Source: Defluviitoga tunisiensis | Lineage (GTDB): Bacteria > Thermotogota > Thermotogae > Petrotogales > Petrotogaceae | Assembly: GCF_000953715.1 (NCBI RefSeq) | Contig: NZ_LN824141.1 | Location: 432,676-496,675, forward strand | DNA: 64,000 bases | Direction of reading: 5' to 3' | Shown here: positions 20,376-30,296 of the stretch, one piece after another | Layout of the letters: every line of letters starts with the position of its first letter | How positions within the stretch are numbered: position 1 is the stretch's first letter | Notes under the pieces: model-generated | Seen by the model: only the letters and a program-made list of their open reading frames with translations | Told to the model about the DNA's origin: nothing | Database searches by the model: none | Made by a program: the position numbers and the translations under genes

Positions 20376-21362
20376 TTATTTGAATTCTTCATATAAAAAA
20401 CACTTTATTTTTCTGTTCTTTATATAATAATATTCGGGGTTTTTTTCTCTACATATTTTTTTTACGTTTGGACATCGATTAGCATATTTACAACCTTTCA
20501 ACTGATATTCAGATACCTCTGTCATTTTTTCTTCATTTTTTTCATTGTCAAACAAGGATATTTTTGTTTTATCAGGATCAGGTTCGAGAAGAGCTTTCAT
20601 TAAAAACTGAGTATAGGGATGTAATGGCTCACCTAAAATTTCTTTAGCGTTGCCTATTTCTACTAAATTACCTCTTAACATCACTCCTATTCTATCGCTT
20701 ATATAGTATGCTGTAGAAAGATCATGAGTAATATACAATACACTTAAATTTTCCTTTTCTTTAAGCTGTTTAAATAAATTCACAATAGATATTCTTAAAG
20801 AAGCATCAAGCATGGAAACAGGCTCATCTGCTACTAAAAACAAAGGTTTCACCACTAAAGCCCTAGCAATTGCAATTCTTTGTAACTGCCCTCCTGAAAA
20901 TTCATGAGGATATCTTCCTTTAATCATTTGATAATTTAATCCAACTTTTTGTAAACATTGATCTATAATGTAATTAATTGAGTCTTTATTTCGGGCTATA
21001 TTAAAATTTTTTACTGTTTCATATATAAATAAATCTGTCTTTTTCATGGGATCAAATGAATCAAAAGGATCTTGGAATATAGGTTGTATTTTTTTCATAA
21101 ATTCTAACATTTCAAAATCATTTATTTTCTTGCCATTCAATAGAATTTCACCTATATCAGGTTTTATTAATTGAAGAATCATATTTGCTAAAGTACTTTT
21201 CCCACTTCCACTTTCCCCTACCAAACTAAAAATTTCAGGTGGGTCGGTGGTTATGTCTAAAGAAACATTTTCGACCGCATTAAATGTTTTTTTAGAAAAG
21301 AGAATTCTTTGAGAATAAGTTTTGGTAACATTTTTAATAGAGATACCTTCCATTGCGTTCAC
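20376..21362 (-). CDS. Oligopeptide-type ABC transporter ATPase, OppF-like (sugar transporter context)
   Basis: 328 residues with Walker A GESGSGKST (about 50-58), signature FSGGQLQR, Walker B LFLVADEP and H-loop ITHDLST, plus the C-terminal oligopeptide-transporter extension with a four-Cys cluster (GCKYANRCPNVKKIC...C) that in this family can bind iron-sulfur. It is the second ATPase of the five-gene importer. Translation probably begins at GTG 21362, 7 bases after AGGTG. In Thermotogota such Opp-type systems often carry oligosaccharides, and the arabinose neighbours support that here. Confidence 0.87.
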   Translation of the reverse strand: MNAMEGISIKNVTKTYSQRILFSKKTFNAVENVSLDITTDPPEIFSLVGESGSGKSTLANMILQLIKPDIGEILLNGKKINDFEMLEFMKKIQPIFQDPFDSFDPMKKTDLFIYETVKNFNIARNKDSINYIIDQCLQKVGLNYQMIKGRYPHEFSGGQLQRIAIARALVVKPLFLVADEPVSMLDASLRISIVNLFKQLKEKENLSVLYITHDLSTAYYISDRIGVMLRGNLVEIGNAKEILGEPLHPYTQFLMKALLEPDPDKTKISLFDNEKNEEKMTEVSEYQLKGCKYANRCPNVKKICREKNPEYYYIKNRKIKCFLYEEFK

Positions 21363-21368
21363 AGAAAA

Positions 21369-22334
21369 TCACCTCTCTAATAAGTGACAAGCAACAGCAT
21401 GATCTATAGTTATTTTTTTTAAATTAGGCTCCTCTTTTATACAAATATTTTTTGCAAAATGGCAACGAGGATGAAATTTACATCCTGAAGGAGGAGAAGT
21501 AAGATCCGGAGGAGATCCTGGGATTGCTTTTAATTCTCTTATATCTCCTATCTTCGGAAGAGAATCAATTAACAATTTGGTATAAGGATGTAAAGGATTT
21601 TTAAAGAGAGCTTTTGTTTCTGCTACTTCTACAATATTTCCTGCATACATAATGGCAATTCTTGAACAAAAATTCGCCATGACAGACATATCATGGGCTA
21701 CTATAATGATAGTATTTTTGTATTCGTTTTGTATCTTTATAAGTAATCTCAATACATCCAATTGAACACCCACATCTAGTGCAGAAGTAGGTTCATCTGC
21801 AACGATCAATTCAGGGTGAAATAGCGATGCAGCTGCAATTACAACTCTTTGTTTCATTCCTCCAGATAATTGGTGAGGATAATATTCTAAAATATCTGCA
21901 GGTAAGCCTAAATGGTGTAAATGACTAATCACCAAATTATAATATTTTTCATAACTCAAATTCATACTATGAGCTTTCCATAGATTTCGAAAAAATTTCT
22001 TAATTCTTCTTACAGGGTTTAGTACATTCATTGAACCTTGGGGAATATAAGAAATTTTTTTCCACCAATTTGAGGATATATTCTTTTTTGTTACAGAATT
22101 AATCTCATTTGAGTCCTTAAAATTGTATATAATTTTTCCTTTATCAAGATATAAAGGAGGCTCTATAAATCCATAAATAGTCTTAACTAAAGTTGATTTC
22201 CCACATCCGGATTCTCCGGCTATGCCAAATATTTCATTCTCTTCTACAGAAAAGCTTACATTATCTACTGCTTTAGTAGTAGAGTTGTTATGAACATAAT
22301 ATGCACTAATTTCATAGATTTCTAATAAAGACAT
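21369..22334 (-). CDS. Oligopeptide-type ABC transporter ATPase, OppD-like (sugar transporter context)
   Basis: 321 residues with Walker A GESGCGKST, signature LSGGMKQR, Walker B LIVADEPTSALD and H-loop VAHDMSV, and the Cys-containing C-terminal extension (SGCKFHPRC...C...C). The ATG follows the TAA of the upstream permease gene directly, and the downstream ATPase gene begins after 6 bases, so the set is translationally coupled. Confidence 0.88.
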   Translation of the reverse strand: MSLLEIYEISAYYVHNNSTTKAVDNVSFSVEENEIFGIAGESGCGKSTLVKTIYGFIEPPLYLDKGKIIYNFKDSNEINSVTKKNISSNWWKKISYIPQGSMNVLNPVRRIKKFFRNLWKAHSMNLSYEKYYNLVISHLHHLGLPADILEYYPHQLSGGMKQRVVIAAASLFHPELIVADEPTSALDVGVQLDVLRLLIKIQNEYKNTIIIVAHDMSVMANFCSRIAIMYAGNIVEVAETKALFKNPLHPYTKLLIDSLPKIGDIRELKAIPGSPPDLTSPPSGCKFHPRCHFAKNICIKEEPNLKKITIDHAVACHLLER

Positions 22335-23183
22335 TTAAGAGATCCCCCCTTGGGCTCTAACTCTTGGATCTATATATTCGTTTAAACTTACTATTAAAAG
22401 ATAAAGAGATGTAAACAAAAGAATAGCTCCTATTAATGGTATTGCTAACCACCACCATACTCCTAATATAAGTGCTTGATGTTGATTTGCCCAATAGATA
22501 GTGGTTCCAATTGAAGGAGTTTGAAGACTTGTTAAGCCTAATACAGATAAAGTAACTTCCAATCCAAGAGACCAAATCATATTATTAATAAACGTTGAAA
22601 AAAAAATAGGTGTAAGATGTGGAAAATATATTTTGAAAATCAAATCAAGAGTTTTCATTCCCGAAAATCTGGCTGTATAAGTTAGTTTTCTTTCTTTTAA
22701 ACTTAATATTTGGGATCTAAATAATCTTGCGTCCCAAGACCACCCAAAAAAGGCTAATACAACTGCCAATAAAAAGAAAGGTAACCTTCTAAACACCATT
22801 GCTATTAATATCATTACTAAAAGGACAGGCAAGGTAATAAAACTATCGTTTATTATCATAAGGACACTATCAGTCTTTCCTCCTTTATAACCTGAAACAG
22901 TTCCTACAAGTAACGCTATTATTCTTGAAATAGACGCAGTTATTAAACCAAAAAAAATAGAATTGCGAAATGCAAAAGAAGTCATCCAAAAAAGGTCTTG
23001 ACCTTTTGAATTAGTCCCAAAAATGTAATCTAAGCTTGGAGGCCTATTAACAGGAACATAATAAGTAGAAAAAGGATCTATAGGTGAAAAAAATGAAAAT
23101 GATGAAAAACAGAATATCAATAAAATGATAATAAACCCAATTCTAAATCTCATATCCTTTTTAATTAAATCTTTAAAATTCAT
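22335..23183 (-). CDS. ABC transporter permease, OppC/DppC type
   Basis: 282 residues with an N-terminal membrane segment, the OppC-type loop (DPFSTYYVPVNRPPS...GTNSKGQDLFW) and five further membrane segments including the ATPase-contact region around RFSGMKTLDLIFKIYFPHL. It forms the channel with the DppB-type protein encoded just upstream. AGGTGG precedes the start. Confidence 0.88.
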   Translation of the reverse strand: MNFKDLIKKDMRFRIGFIIILLIFCFSSFSFFSPIDPFSTYYVPVNRPPSLDYIFGTNSKGQDLFWMTSFAFRNSIFFGLITASISRIIALLVGTVSGYKGGKTDSVLMIINDSFITLPVLLVMILIAMVFRRLPFFLLAVVLAFFGWSWDARLFRSQILSLKERKLTYTARFSGMKTLDLIFKIYFPHLTPIFFSTFINNMIWSLGLEVTLSVLGLTSLQTPSIGTTIYWANQHQALILGVWWWLAIPLIGAILLFTSLYLLIVSLNEYIDPRVRAQGGIS

Positions 23184-23204
23184 GTCTCAACCACCTTTCT
23201 TGGC

Positions 23205-24221
23205 TTATTTTTCATAAGAGATTCTTGGATCAAGCAATGGATATATTAAATCAATAATTAATGTTCCTAATGCAACAGCTAGTATTGAAAAAATAGTTAC
23301 TCCCATTATTAAATTATAGTCAGACCTCAAAATGGCTTGATATGCTAAAAAGCCAATTCCAGGATAATTGAAAACAATCTCAACTATCAAAGTACCACTA
23401 AAAAGCATTCCAATTTGTAAAGCCAGTCCAGTGACTTGAGGTAACATTGCATTTCTGAGTATATAACCCCTAAAAATTTCGTTTTTCTTTATAGCAGTTA
23501 ATTTGGCATAAGTAACATAATCCTCTTGAACAATATGAGAAACCAATGTTCTCATTCCCTGAAACCAACCACCTATACCTAAAATAAATAAAGAAAGTGC
23601 AGGTAAAAATGCGTGTTTTATAACTTCAAGAATGAAACTCCAGCTAAAATTAGGAATAATGCCAGGTGGATAAGCGCCACCAGATGGAAAAATAGGAAAA
23701 ACATGAGAAAAAAGAATCAAAAGAACCAATGCAAGTATATAGTGAGGTATAGGTCTAAATCCATTTATAATAACTTCCACAGTTCTCGCCCATTTTTTAT
23801 TCCTATTGTTCCCGACAATTCCACCTAACCAATTTCCTAAAATCCAGGATAGAATAGTGGTTATTCCTAGAAGTCCTATTGTCCAAGGTAAAGAGTGAAA
23901 TATCAGTTCTGTTACAGGTGTAGGAAAATAAGCAAAAGATGGTCCAAGATCACCTTTTAAAAAGTTCCCCCAGAAGGTAAAATATTGTTGAAAGATGTTT
24001 CCTTTTAAGCCATAAGCTATTTCTAGATTTTCTCTAAGCTGCTCAACTGCTTGAGGATCTATATATTGTCCTTGACTCATAACTCGACCTATTGCTTGCT
24101 CTACAGGACCAGTATCTGGAGATAATCTAGGAAGTATAAAAATTATCGAAGTACTAATGATTACAAGAATTATGAACTGAATAATTCTTCTGACAACATA
24201 GTCAACTAAAGATTTTTTCAT
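23205..24221 (-). CDS. ABC transporter permease, OppB/DppB type
   Basis: 338 residues with the N-terminal DppB motif (YVVRRIIQFIILVIISTSIIFILPRLSP region), a large extracytoplasmic loop and a C-terminal membrane domain ending in LIDLIYPLLDPRISY, as is typical of this group. It lies between the binding-protein gene (77-base gap with a hairpin) and the OppC-type gene (21-base gap). Confidence 0.89.
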   Translation of the reverse strand: MKKSLVDYVVRRIIQFIILVIISTSIIFILPRLSPDTGPVEQAIGRVMSQGQYIDPQAVEQLRENLEIAYGLKGNIFQQYFTFWGNFLKGDLGPSFAYFPTPVTELIFHSLPWTIGLLGITTILSWILGNWLGGIVGNNRNKKWARTVEVIINGFRPIPHYILALVLLILFSHVFPIFPSGGAYPPGIIPNFSWSFILEVIKHAFLPALSLFILGIGGWFQGMRTLVSHIVQEDYVTYAKLTAIKKNEIFRGYILRNAMLPQVTGLALQIGMLFSGTLIVEIVFNYPGIGFLAYQAILRSDYNLIMGVTIFSILAVALGTLIIDLIYPLLDPRISYEK

Positions 24222-24259
24222 TATTCTTCCTCCTAAAAATACCTATTCTACCAAGAAAC

Positions 24260-24286
24260 ACCCGCCTAAGGAGACCTTAGGCAGGT
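24260..24286 (-). terminator. Intercistronic hairpin after the Opp-type binding-protein gene
   Basis: Stem GCCTAAGG / CCTTAGGC with a 3-nt loop, extended past a mismatch by two G-C pairs. There is only a short T-rich tail on the minus strand, so partial termination or mRNA stabilisation is likelier than a full stop. Confidence 0.75.
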
Positions 24287-24297
24287 TAAAACTAATT

Positions 24298-26202
24298 TTA
24301 CTTTCTACCTGTAGGTTTTAATAATGGAAACATATATTTGCTATTTGCCCAGTTAGGAACAGGATTAGTGTAAGGATTTTCTGCAGTAGGATAACCTGTC
24401 CAATAATATCCATCACAAATGGTAAAAACGTTATATGACATAAGAGGAATTTCAGGCATATCTCTAACCATCAATTTCAGAAAATCTAATCCAATATCTA
24501 TATTTTTCTCATAATCGAAAAAATCTGTTTTTTGCATGTTCTCAATTATTTTGTCTAGTTCTTCGCTTTTATAGCGTATATAATTTGAGCCAGCTGATAG
24601 GACCCCACTCTCTTTATAATAATCTGAGTGCCAAGTTCGGAGGAAAAATGAAAGATCAGGATGACCTCCCCAAGTTTCTATATTCCATGCATAAGCAACT
24701 TCAAAGTTACCCGGATTCAAATAACTAGGCCAAAGAATAGCAGTACTGACACCTTGAATTTGAGCATCAATTCCAAATTTTCTCCATTGTTCTGCTATTT
24801 TCTCCGCACCTCTAGTAGCTATAGGTCTTCCTTCAGCTTCACAAATAATATTAATTTTCCACAATTCTCCATTTGGTAGTCGCCATCGACCTCTATTATC
24901 CTTTGTAAAACCTTGACTTCTAAGTAATTTTTCTGCTATTTCTGGTGAATATTTCCACCACCCATATCCTAAAGATTCTTTAATTTTCTCGAGATCCGTT
25001 GGAACTTCATAACCAAATTGCGATTTTGCTAAATCAGCAACTTTGTGAGAAATAGTATCATCATAGGGATAAAATTTTTCACCTTCGACTTCTAGATAAA
25101 ACTCTTTTAACCATGATTCCATAGGATCAAAATACCATTTTAAGTGGTTGCCTGTAGGAGGAACTGCTATAGGTGAAAGAGTTGCTGCTCCATTATAAGA
25201 AGCTAAAGCAACTTCTGGGGCATTAATTGTTAGTGTGAGAGCCCAGCGAACCTCTGGAATATTATAAGGATATTTTTCGTGATTTAATAGCACTGATATT
25301 AAAGTTGGATCAGGATGAGCCCATGGAAATTTATCAAACCAAGTCACAGCATATTGATTACTCTGTATTAAAGATATAGCAGCTTCTGGAGCTAAGTCAT
25401 GGATTATGTCGAGTTCATGTTTCATCTGATCTAACACCCTTCTTTCTTGTGTTAAGCCAATGTAAAGAACATAATTTGGACCTGGTTCTCCATACAATTT
25501 GCCTAAAGTTGTTCTCTCCCAATCATCTCTTTTTTCCCATAAAGTCCAGTATCCATTTGGATCAAAAGATTTCAAAACATAAGGACCTAAACTAACTGGA
25601 GGATTAAATTTATATGCCTCTGGATCTTCAACATGTTCATAAATATGTTTTGGCATAATATAACAGCCCGACCATCGAACTGTAAATGTTGAATGCATTC
25701 GAGAATTTGGTTCTTTCAATTTCAAAACAACTGTATAATTATCCGTTTTATACACTTCATCAACATAAATTTGAAAATTTGATCCCCAAGACATCGTTGG
25801 ATGAGCTTTTAATGTTTCTACGGTAAATACTACATCATCCGCTGAAAATTCAATTCCATCACTCCAATAAATACCTTCTCTTAATTTAATAGTCATTTCT
25901 GTGTAATCATCGTTATAAATTGGAGGTTCTGCTGCCAACGAATTTAACCATGGATCTCCTTCAATACCCGCATCAGGGTCGATATACCACAATGCATCCA
26001 TACATATTTGTTGAAGACCTCTTGACCATGAAGGAGACCCAGGAGCCCACAAATTAAAGTTGCCCGGATCTGTTGCTCTTCCATCTGGATTTTCTATAAT
26101 TATTAGCTCGTTTCTAGGTACACCTGGCATATATTCTGCTTGCGCAAATATAAATGTACTTAAAAGAATCACAAAAAATACAAACATAAAACTTTTTTTC
26201 AC
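24298..26202 (-). CDS. Extracellular solute-binding protein, family 5 (oligosaccharide type)
   Basis: About 634 residues with a signal peptide (VKKSFMFVFFVILLSTFIFAQA start). The mature part has the SBP family 5 architecture (LRDGIYWSDG-like KLREGIYWSDGIEFSADDVVF near residue 110, and the long C-terminal lobe). Translation most likely starts at GTG 26202, just after GGAGGTGG; the ATG at 26217 lies inside the ribosome site. Its place behind araA and before the four transporter genes implies that it captures arabinan-derived oligosaccharides. Confidence 0.87.
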   Translation of the reverse strand: MKKSFMFVFFVILLSTFIFAQAEYMPGVPRNELIIIENPDGRATDPGNFNLWAPGSPSWSRGLQQICMDALWYIDPDAGIEGDPWLNSLAAEPPIYNDDYTEMTIKLREGIYWSDGIEFSADDVVFTVETLKAHPTMSWGSNFQIYVDEVYKTDNYTVVLKLKEPNSRMHSTFTVRWSGCYIMPKHIYEHVEDPEAYKFNPPVSLGPYVLKSFDPNGYWTLWEKRDDWERTTLGKLYGEPGPNYVLYIGLTQERRVLDQMKHELDIIHDLAPEAAISLIQSNQYAVTWFDKFPWAHPDPTLISVLLNHEKYPYNIPEVRWALTLTINAPEVALASYNGAATLSPIAVPPTGNHLKWYFDPMESWLKEFYLEVEGEKFYPYDDTISHKVADLAKSQFGYEVPTDLEKIKESLGYGWWKYSPEIAEKLLRSQGFTKDNRGRWRLPNGELWKINIICEAEGRPIATRGAEKIAEQWRKFGIDAQIQGVSTAILWPSYLNPGNFEVAYAWNIETWGGHPDLSFFLRTWHSDYYKESGVLSAGSNYIRYKSEELDKIIENMQKTDFFDYEKNIDIGLDFLKLMVRDMPEIPLMSYNVFTICDGYYWTGYPTAENPYTNPVPNWANSKYMFPLLKPTGRK

Positions 26203-26233
26203 TTTCTCCACCTCCATATAATTAATCTGTTTC

Positions 26234-27634
26234 TCACACCCTTACACACTCAATACCCACCATCTCTGCAAACAGCTCCCACCTCCTAACAATATCTCCG
26301 ATGTTGAAGCACTGGTGATGCGTCCCTCCGTTCTTAAGCCAGTTCTTCATAGAGTCTCTTACTCCGGTATCTGGTTTAAAATGAAAGTATGGCATTTCGA
26401 CGTTTGGATATTCTTCGCTGTCTAGTACTTCTCCTTTTGATACAACTAACCTGAAATTACCTTCACTGATTGGAGCTAACGAAGCTATAGTCCCTTGCCC
26501 TGGTTGAACGTTAAATACAATTGTTGGAGGGTTGTTTAGATCCCCTATTCCCAAAAATCTGTCTATAAGTTTTATTGGTTTGTCTTTTCTTGCGACCTTC
26601 CAATTTCCCTCACCCATATGGCTCATAAAAATAGAGTCTCTTTCAAAATCCATTGCGTACATTTCTGTAAAATGTCCATTTTCTCCCAAAATATGGCCTA
26701 ATATCACAGCAGTTGCAGCAAGGGCATCTCCTTCAGCTCCATATCCATAGCCTTTTGCCATCAAGTTGGAAGCTGCCATTAAAGGTAGTTGTTCAAATCT
26801 TCCATCGTCTTTTACTGAATCAAAATATATACTGTATCCGTCGTAATTCTCGTCTTTCAAAAATTTTTCAATTGCAACTTGAAACTTTGCGGCAAAGTTG
26901 TATTGTTCTTCTTTCAGGTTAGGATCAATCTCAAAATTCTTGGCATTTTCTCCCTTAACTTTTTCAATTTCTTCTTTTGTTACTTTTTCCAAATATGAGT
27001 ATATCTTACCCATACTTTCATCAACAACTTCAACTCCAAGCTTTTTTAGTAATGCTGATGAATCAAATGTAATATCACCCATCCCCGGCATTCTTCCTAT
27101 AACTGCTATTCTGATTCTTTTAGCAGCTTTTGCAGCTTGAGCAGCTAGCGCCCAATCTTCTATCTCTTTTTTGAACGCTTCATCTTTCCAATCCCCACTA
27201 ATAACAGGACAATTTATTCCTAATCTAACAATTGCGTTCATGTTATCTTGAGCGCCGTGTATTCCTTGATTGTATGTTAAGTGTTCCATATTCCAATCCT
27301 GAGTAACAGAAGGTAAAGGTTGAGTATTAGCAAGCATTATTGGTAATTTGTTATTTTTTAATGCTGGTACTATTCTTTGTCCTGGACTATAAGTTAACAT
27401 CATAATCATTATTCCGTCTAACTCTTTATCGTTGTTGTATTCTTCAACTATTTGTTCAATATCTTTTCTATCTCTTGCAGGTCTTGAGAATTTAAAGTTT
27501 GCAATATCTTGGAGTTCTTTAATAACATTTCTTACATAATTTGATTGAGTTTCTACAATATTTGGATAAGTCTTGTCGTACAGTTTTTGCATGATTCCTA
27601 AAATACCGATTTTTGGTTTTCTTTTTACTATCAT
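26234..27634 (-). CDS. araA: L-arabinose isomerase
   Basis: About 466 residues, somewhat shorter than the 495-500 of classical AraA. The family converts L-arabinose to L-ribulose with a divalent metal. Sequence landmarks are TYSPGQRIVPAL (cf. TFSPAKMW), LTYNQGIHGAQDNM (cf. NLNQAAHGDREFG), and the four metal ligands in GYGAEGDALAA, FTEMYAMDF, MSHMGEGNW and GGTHHQCF. It is clearly divergent from the Escherichia coli type. Three start codons lie in a row behind GGAGG (GTG 27640, ATG 27637, ATG 27634); the last has the best spacing. It sits between araB and the binding-protein gene. Confidence 0.88.
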   Translation of the reverse strand: MIVKRKPKIGILGIMQKLYDKTYPNIVETQSNYVRNVIKELQDIANFKFSRPARDRKDIEQIVEEYNNDKELDGIMIMMLTYSPGQRIVPALKNNKLPIMLANTQPLPSVTQDWNMEHLTYNQGIHGAQDNMNAIVRLGINCPVISGDWKDEAFKKEIEDWALAAQAAKAAKRIRIAVIGRMPGMGDITFDSSALLKKLGVEVVDESMGKIYSYLEKVTKEEIEKVKGENAKNFEIDPNLKEEQYNFAAKFQVAIEKFLKDENYDGYSIYFDSVKDDGRFEQLPLMAASNLMAKGYGYGAEGDALAATAVILGHILGENGHFTEMYAMDFERDSIFMSHMGEGNWKVARKDKPIKLIDRFLGIGDLNNPPTIVFNVQPGQGTIASLAPISEGNFRLVVSKGEVLDSEEYPNVEMPYFHFKPDTGVRDSMKNWLKNGGTHHQCFNIGDIVRRWELFAEMVGIECVRV

Positions 27635-27764
27635 CATCACACCTCCAAAGTTAACTATAATATAATTTTCATTTTTGATTAAATACGATTTTTTAACTTA
27701 ATCGCTGCTTGTAATGAAAGCTAAGGTTACTCTATTCTAAATTCAAAATATTATTTCTAAAAAT

Positions 27765-29306
27765 CTACAATTTTGATATTTTATGCATTATGTCTTTTGT
27801 GTTTTCATACAATTCTAAAAAGAGTTGGTAATATTGATCGTATTTCTTGAAATTCTCTTTTTTTGCTTCAATTTTTGATTCAATCTTTATCCATTTTTTT
27901 ATTTCTTCTGGTTTTTTAAATATACCAGTCCCTAAACCTACAAGAAATGCGTCTCCTAAAGGTGCCTCGATATTATCAGAAAGTTTTATCATGTTATATC
28001 CTGTAACATCTGCAAATATTTTTGTCCACAATTCTGAATTGGCAACTCCACCTACTATCCAACAATCTGGATTCAATTTAATACCAGATTCTTTAGCTGT
28101 TTCCATGTTATGTCTCAAAGAGTATGCTGCTGATTCCATTAAAGCTCTATATACATGATGCTTTTGATGATAGAGCGAAAGTCCTAGAATAACTCCTCTT
28201 GCGTCCGGATCCCAAATAGGTGAGCGTTCTCCCATAAAATATGGCAAAGCTAATAATCCTTCACTTCCTAAAGGCACCTTTTTTGCTTTTAATTCCAGAA
28301 GGTCATAAGGAGAAATACCAACTTGTTTACCTACATTAGATTCCAATTGCCCAAATTCATCAATAAACCAATCAACTAAAGCCCCCGTTGTAGCGCTTCC
28401 CCCAAAAGTGTAAAGTAATTTATCTGCTTCGACTACGTAAGGATAATTAACTAATTTTGAAGAAGTTGGTTTTCTATCGTTTAAGAGAGTTCCCCAGCAA
28501 GTTGAAGTTCCTGCCATAAATACGTGTTCTCCCTCATTTAAAATCCCTGCACTTAATTGAGCCATTGGTGCATCTATTCCTCCACTTATTATTGGAGTAC
28601 CCTCAATTAAGCCTGTCATTGTAGACATTTCTTTAGTAAGATAACCTGCAATATCATGAGAATTAAGGATCTTTTCAGGAAGCATAGTTATTGGTATTCC
28701 TAATGCATCTCCCATTTCTTTAGACCAATTTTTAGTTCTAATATCAAAAATCCCCCCAAGATTTCCAGCCGAACTATAATCTGTTGATAATTCCCCAGTT
28801 AATTCAAAAATAACATAATCTTTCGGACTAACAAATTTATACGTTTTATTCCAAATGTCTGGTAAATTATCTCTTATCCACATTATTTTTGTAAATCCAA
28901 AATAAGAATCTACATAATTTCCGGTAATTTCAAAAAGTTTATCATGAGGAATATTATCTTTAACCCATTGTGTTTCTTGCCAAGCTCTTCTATCCATCCA
29001 AATAAGGCATGGATAGAGAGGGCTCATATTTTTATCTACTGGAACGCCCGACCCTCCGTACAGACCGCTAAACGAAACTCCTGCTACCTCTTTAGGATTT
29101 ACATTAGCTTTTTCTAAACTTTCCTTCAAAGTTTGAATCACTGCTTCAACCCAGACCTTCGCTTCTTGTTCTGCCCAAGAAGCTTTTGGTGTGTTAACTT
29201 TATAACTTCTATATGCTTTTGATACCAAAGTGCCATTTTCATCCAATATTACTGTCTTTGTACCTGTTGTTCCAATATCAGTTCCTATTAAATACATCTT
29301 TTTCAT
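27765..29306 (-). CDS. araB: FGGY-family sugar kinase, probable L-ribulokinase
   Basis: 513 residues with the two FGGY actin-like domains: DIGTTGTKTVILDENG at the N terminus, the substrate/catalytic region IDAPMAQLSAGILNEGEHVFMAGTST and the C-terminal IVGGVANSELWTKIFADVTG signature. By sequence alone it is xylulokinase-like rather than the classical AraB type, but its place between araD and araA indicates L-ribulose phosphorylation, as for the non-classical ribulokinase of Thermotoga. GGAGG lies very close (2-3 bases) to the ATG at 29306; an ATG at 29297 is the alternative. Confidence 0.83.
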   Translation of the reverse strand: MKKMYLIGTDIGTTGTKTVILDENGTLVSKAYRSYKVNTPKASWAEQEAKVWVEAVIQTLKESLEKANVNPKEVAGVSFSGLYGGSGVPVDKNMSPLYPCLIWMDRRAWQETQWVKDNIPHDKLFEITGNYVDSYFGFTKIMWIRDNLPDIWNKTYKFVSPKDYVIFELTGELSTDYSSAGNLGGIFDIRTKNWSKEMGDALGIPITMLPEKILNSHDIAGYLTKEMSTMTGLIEGTPIISGGIDAPMAQLSAGILNEGEHVFMAGTSTCWGTLLNDRKPTSSKLVNYPYVVEADKLLYTFGGSATTGALVDWFIDEFGQLESNVGKQVGISPYDLLELKAKKVPLGSEGLLALPYFMGERSPIWDPDARGVILGLSLYHQKHHVYRALMESAAYSLRHNMETAKESGIKLNPDCWIVGGVANSELWTKIFADVTGYNMIKLSDNIEAPLGDAFLVGLGTGIFKKPEEIKKWIKIESKIEAKKENFKKYDQYYQLFLELYENTKDIMHKISKL

Positions 29307-29323
29307 TTCCTCCTTAAGATTGC

Positions 29324-29971
29324 TTATTTCTTTTGTCCATAACTTTTATGATGAAATTCAAAAAGTCTTTTAGCTTCTTCCTTATCTAAAGGTTCTGGAT
29401 TTCCCATGGTTCTAGCAAAATAGGCTGTTTTTGCTACTTCTTCTAAAAATATAGCGTTTCGTATAGCTTCTTGGATGTCTTTACCCATGACTATTACTCC
29501 ATGCTTACTTAAGAGAACTGCTCTTGCTTGATTAACTACATCAACAACAGCCTTTCCTATTGCTTCTGTTCCAACAGGGGCATATGGAGAGACTGGAATT
29601 TCTACTCCAAAGACATCTGCATGAGCTGTACTGTATACAGGAAGAGGTTGGTTTAGTAAGGCAAAAGACGAAGCGTATGGAGAATGTGTGTGAATGATAC
29701 TTCCAATATCATCTAAATTATTATACAGGTACAAATGTGTTGCAGAATCAACAGAAGGTTTCAAGTCACCTTCAACAACATTACCTTGCATATTAATCAC
29801 AACCATATCTTGAGGCTTTAATTTATCATATGGAACACCGGAAGGCTTTATTATAATGTGGCTTCCTACTCGAACGCTAACGTTCCCGCTTGTGTATGCA
29901 ACTAATCCATATTTTTCTAGATTTAAATGAGCCTCATAAAGTTGATTTTTCAAATCTTCATACATTAGCAT
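29324..29971 (-). CDS. araD: L-ribulose-5-phosphate 4-epimerase
   Basis: 215 residues of the class II aldolase/AraD family. It has the SGNVSVR phosphate-binding motif, KPSGVPYDKL, and the zinc histidines in IIHTHSPYAS plus the later His of STAHADVFG and SKHGVIV. It completes conversion of L-ribulose 5-phosphate to D-xylulose 5-phosphate. It is the first gene of the arabinose cluster, behind the AraR-like operator. AAAGGAG lies before ATG 29971; a second ATG, 29965, has more usual spacing. Confidence 0.9.
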   Translation of the reverse strand: MLMYEDLKNQLYEAHLNLEKYGLVAYTSGNVSVRVGSHIIIKPSGVPYDKLKPQDMVVINMQGNVVEGDLKPSVDSATHLYLYNNLDDIGSIIHTHSPYASSFALLNQPLPVYSTAHADVFGVEIPVSPYAPVGTEAIGKAVVDVVNQARAVLLSKHGVIVMGKDIQEAIRNAIFLEEVAKTAYFARTMGNPEPLDKEEAKRLFEFHHKSYGQKK

Positions 29972-30074
29972 GCACTCCTTTTATTCTCTGTAATAGATAT
30001 TTCATAACTGTTATTTTTATTACGTGTAATGTAACTTGTATGATAATAATGTTAAAAGATGTACACTGTCTAAT

Positions 30075-30104
30075 TTTATATTTTCCTAAGTTGTATATAC
30101 AAAT
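30075..30104 (-). promoter_or_regulatory. araD promoter with AraR-like operator over the -35
   Basis: The palindrome TTGTATATACAA (30091-30102, in context agTTGTATATACAAat) matches the Bacillus AraR box ATTTGTACGTACAAAT at 13 of 16 positions. Its right arm supplies a minus-strand -35 (TTGTAT, 30097-30102), with TATAAA at 30075-30080 after a 16-bp spacer. Binding of AraR here would block RNA polymerase. The operator identity is inferred. Confidence 0.6.
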
Positions 30105-30241
30105 TATATATTTAAATCTTTATATATCAAAATGTGTTTAAAATCAATTACATATAATTACGAGACTTTGAGGACAAATAACTTGTATTATCAACTTTTT
30201 TCTTAGTTTTTGAAAAAATATGTTCATCTATTAATAACAAA

Positions 30242-30276
30242 AAAATCCCAGTCGAATTTACTTCAACTGGGATTTT
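30242..30276. terminator. Bidirectional terminator after the PfkB kinase gene
   Basis: Stem AAAATCCCAGTcGAA / TTCaACTGGGATTTT (one mismatch) with a 5-nt loop, with T-runs on both strands. It ends the minus-strand sugar operon that begins at 38289. Confidence 0.88.
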
Positions 30277-30296
30277 ATTTAACTATATTATTATAT

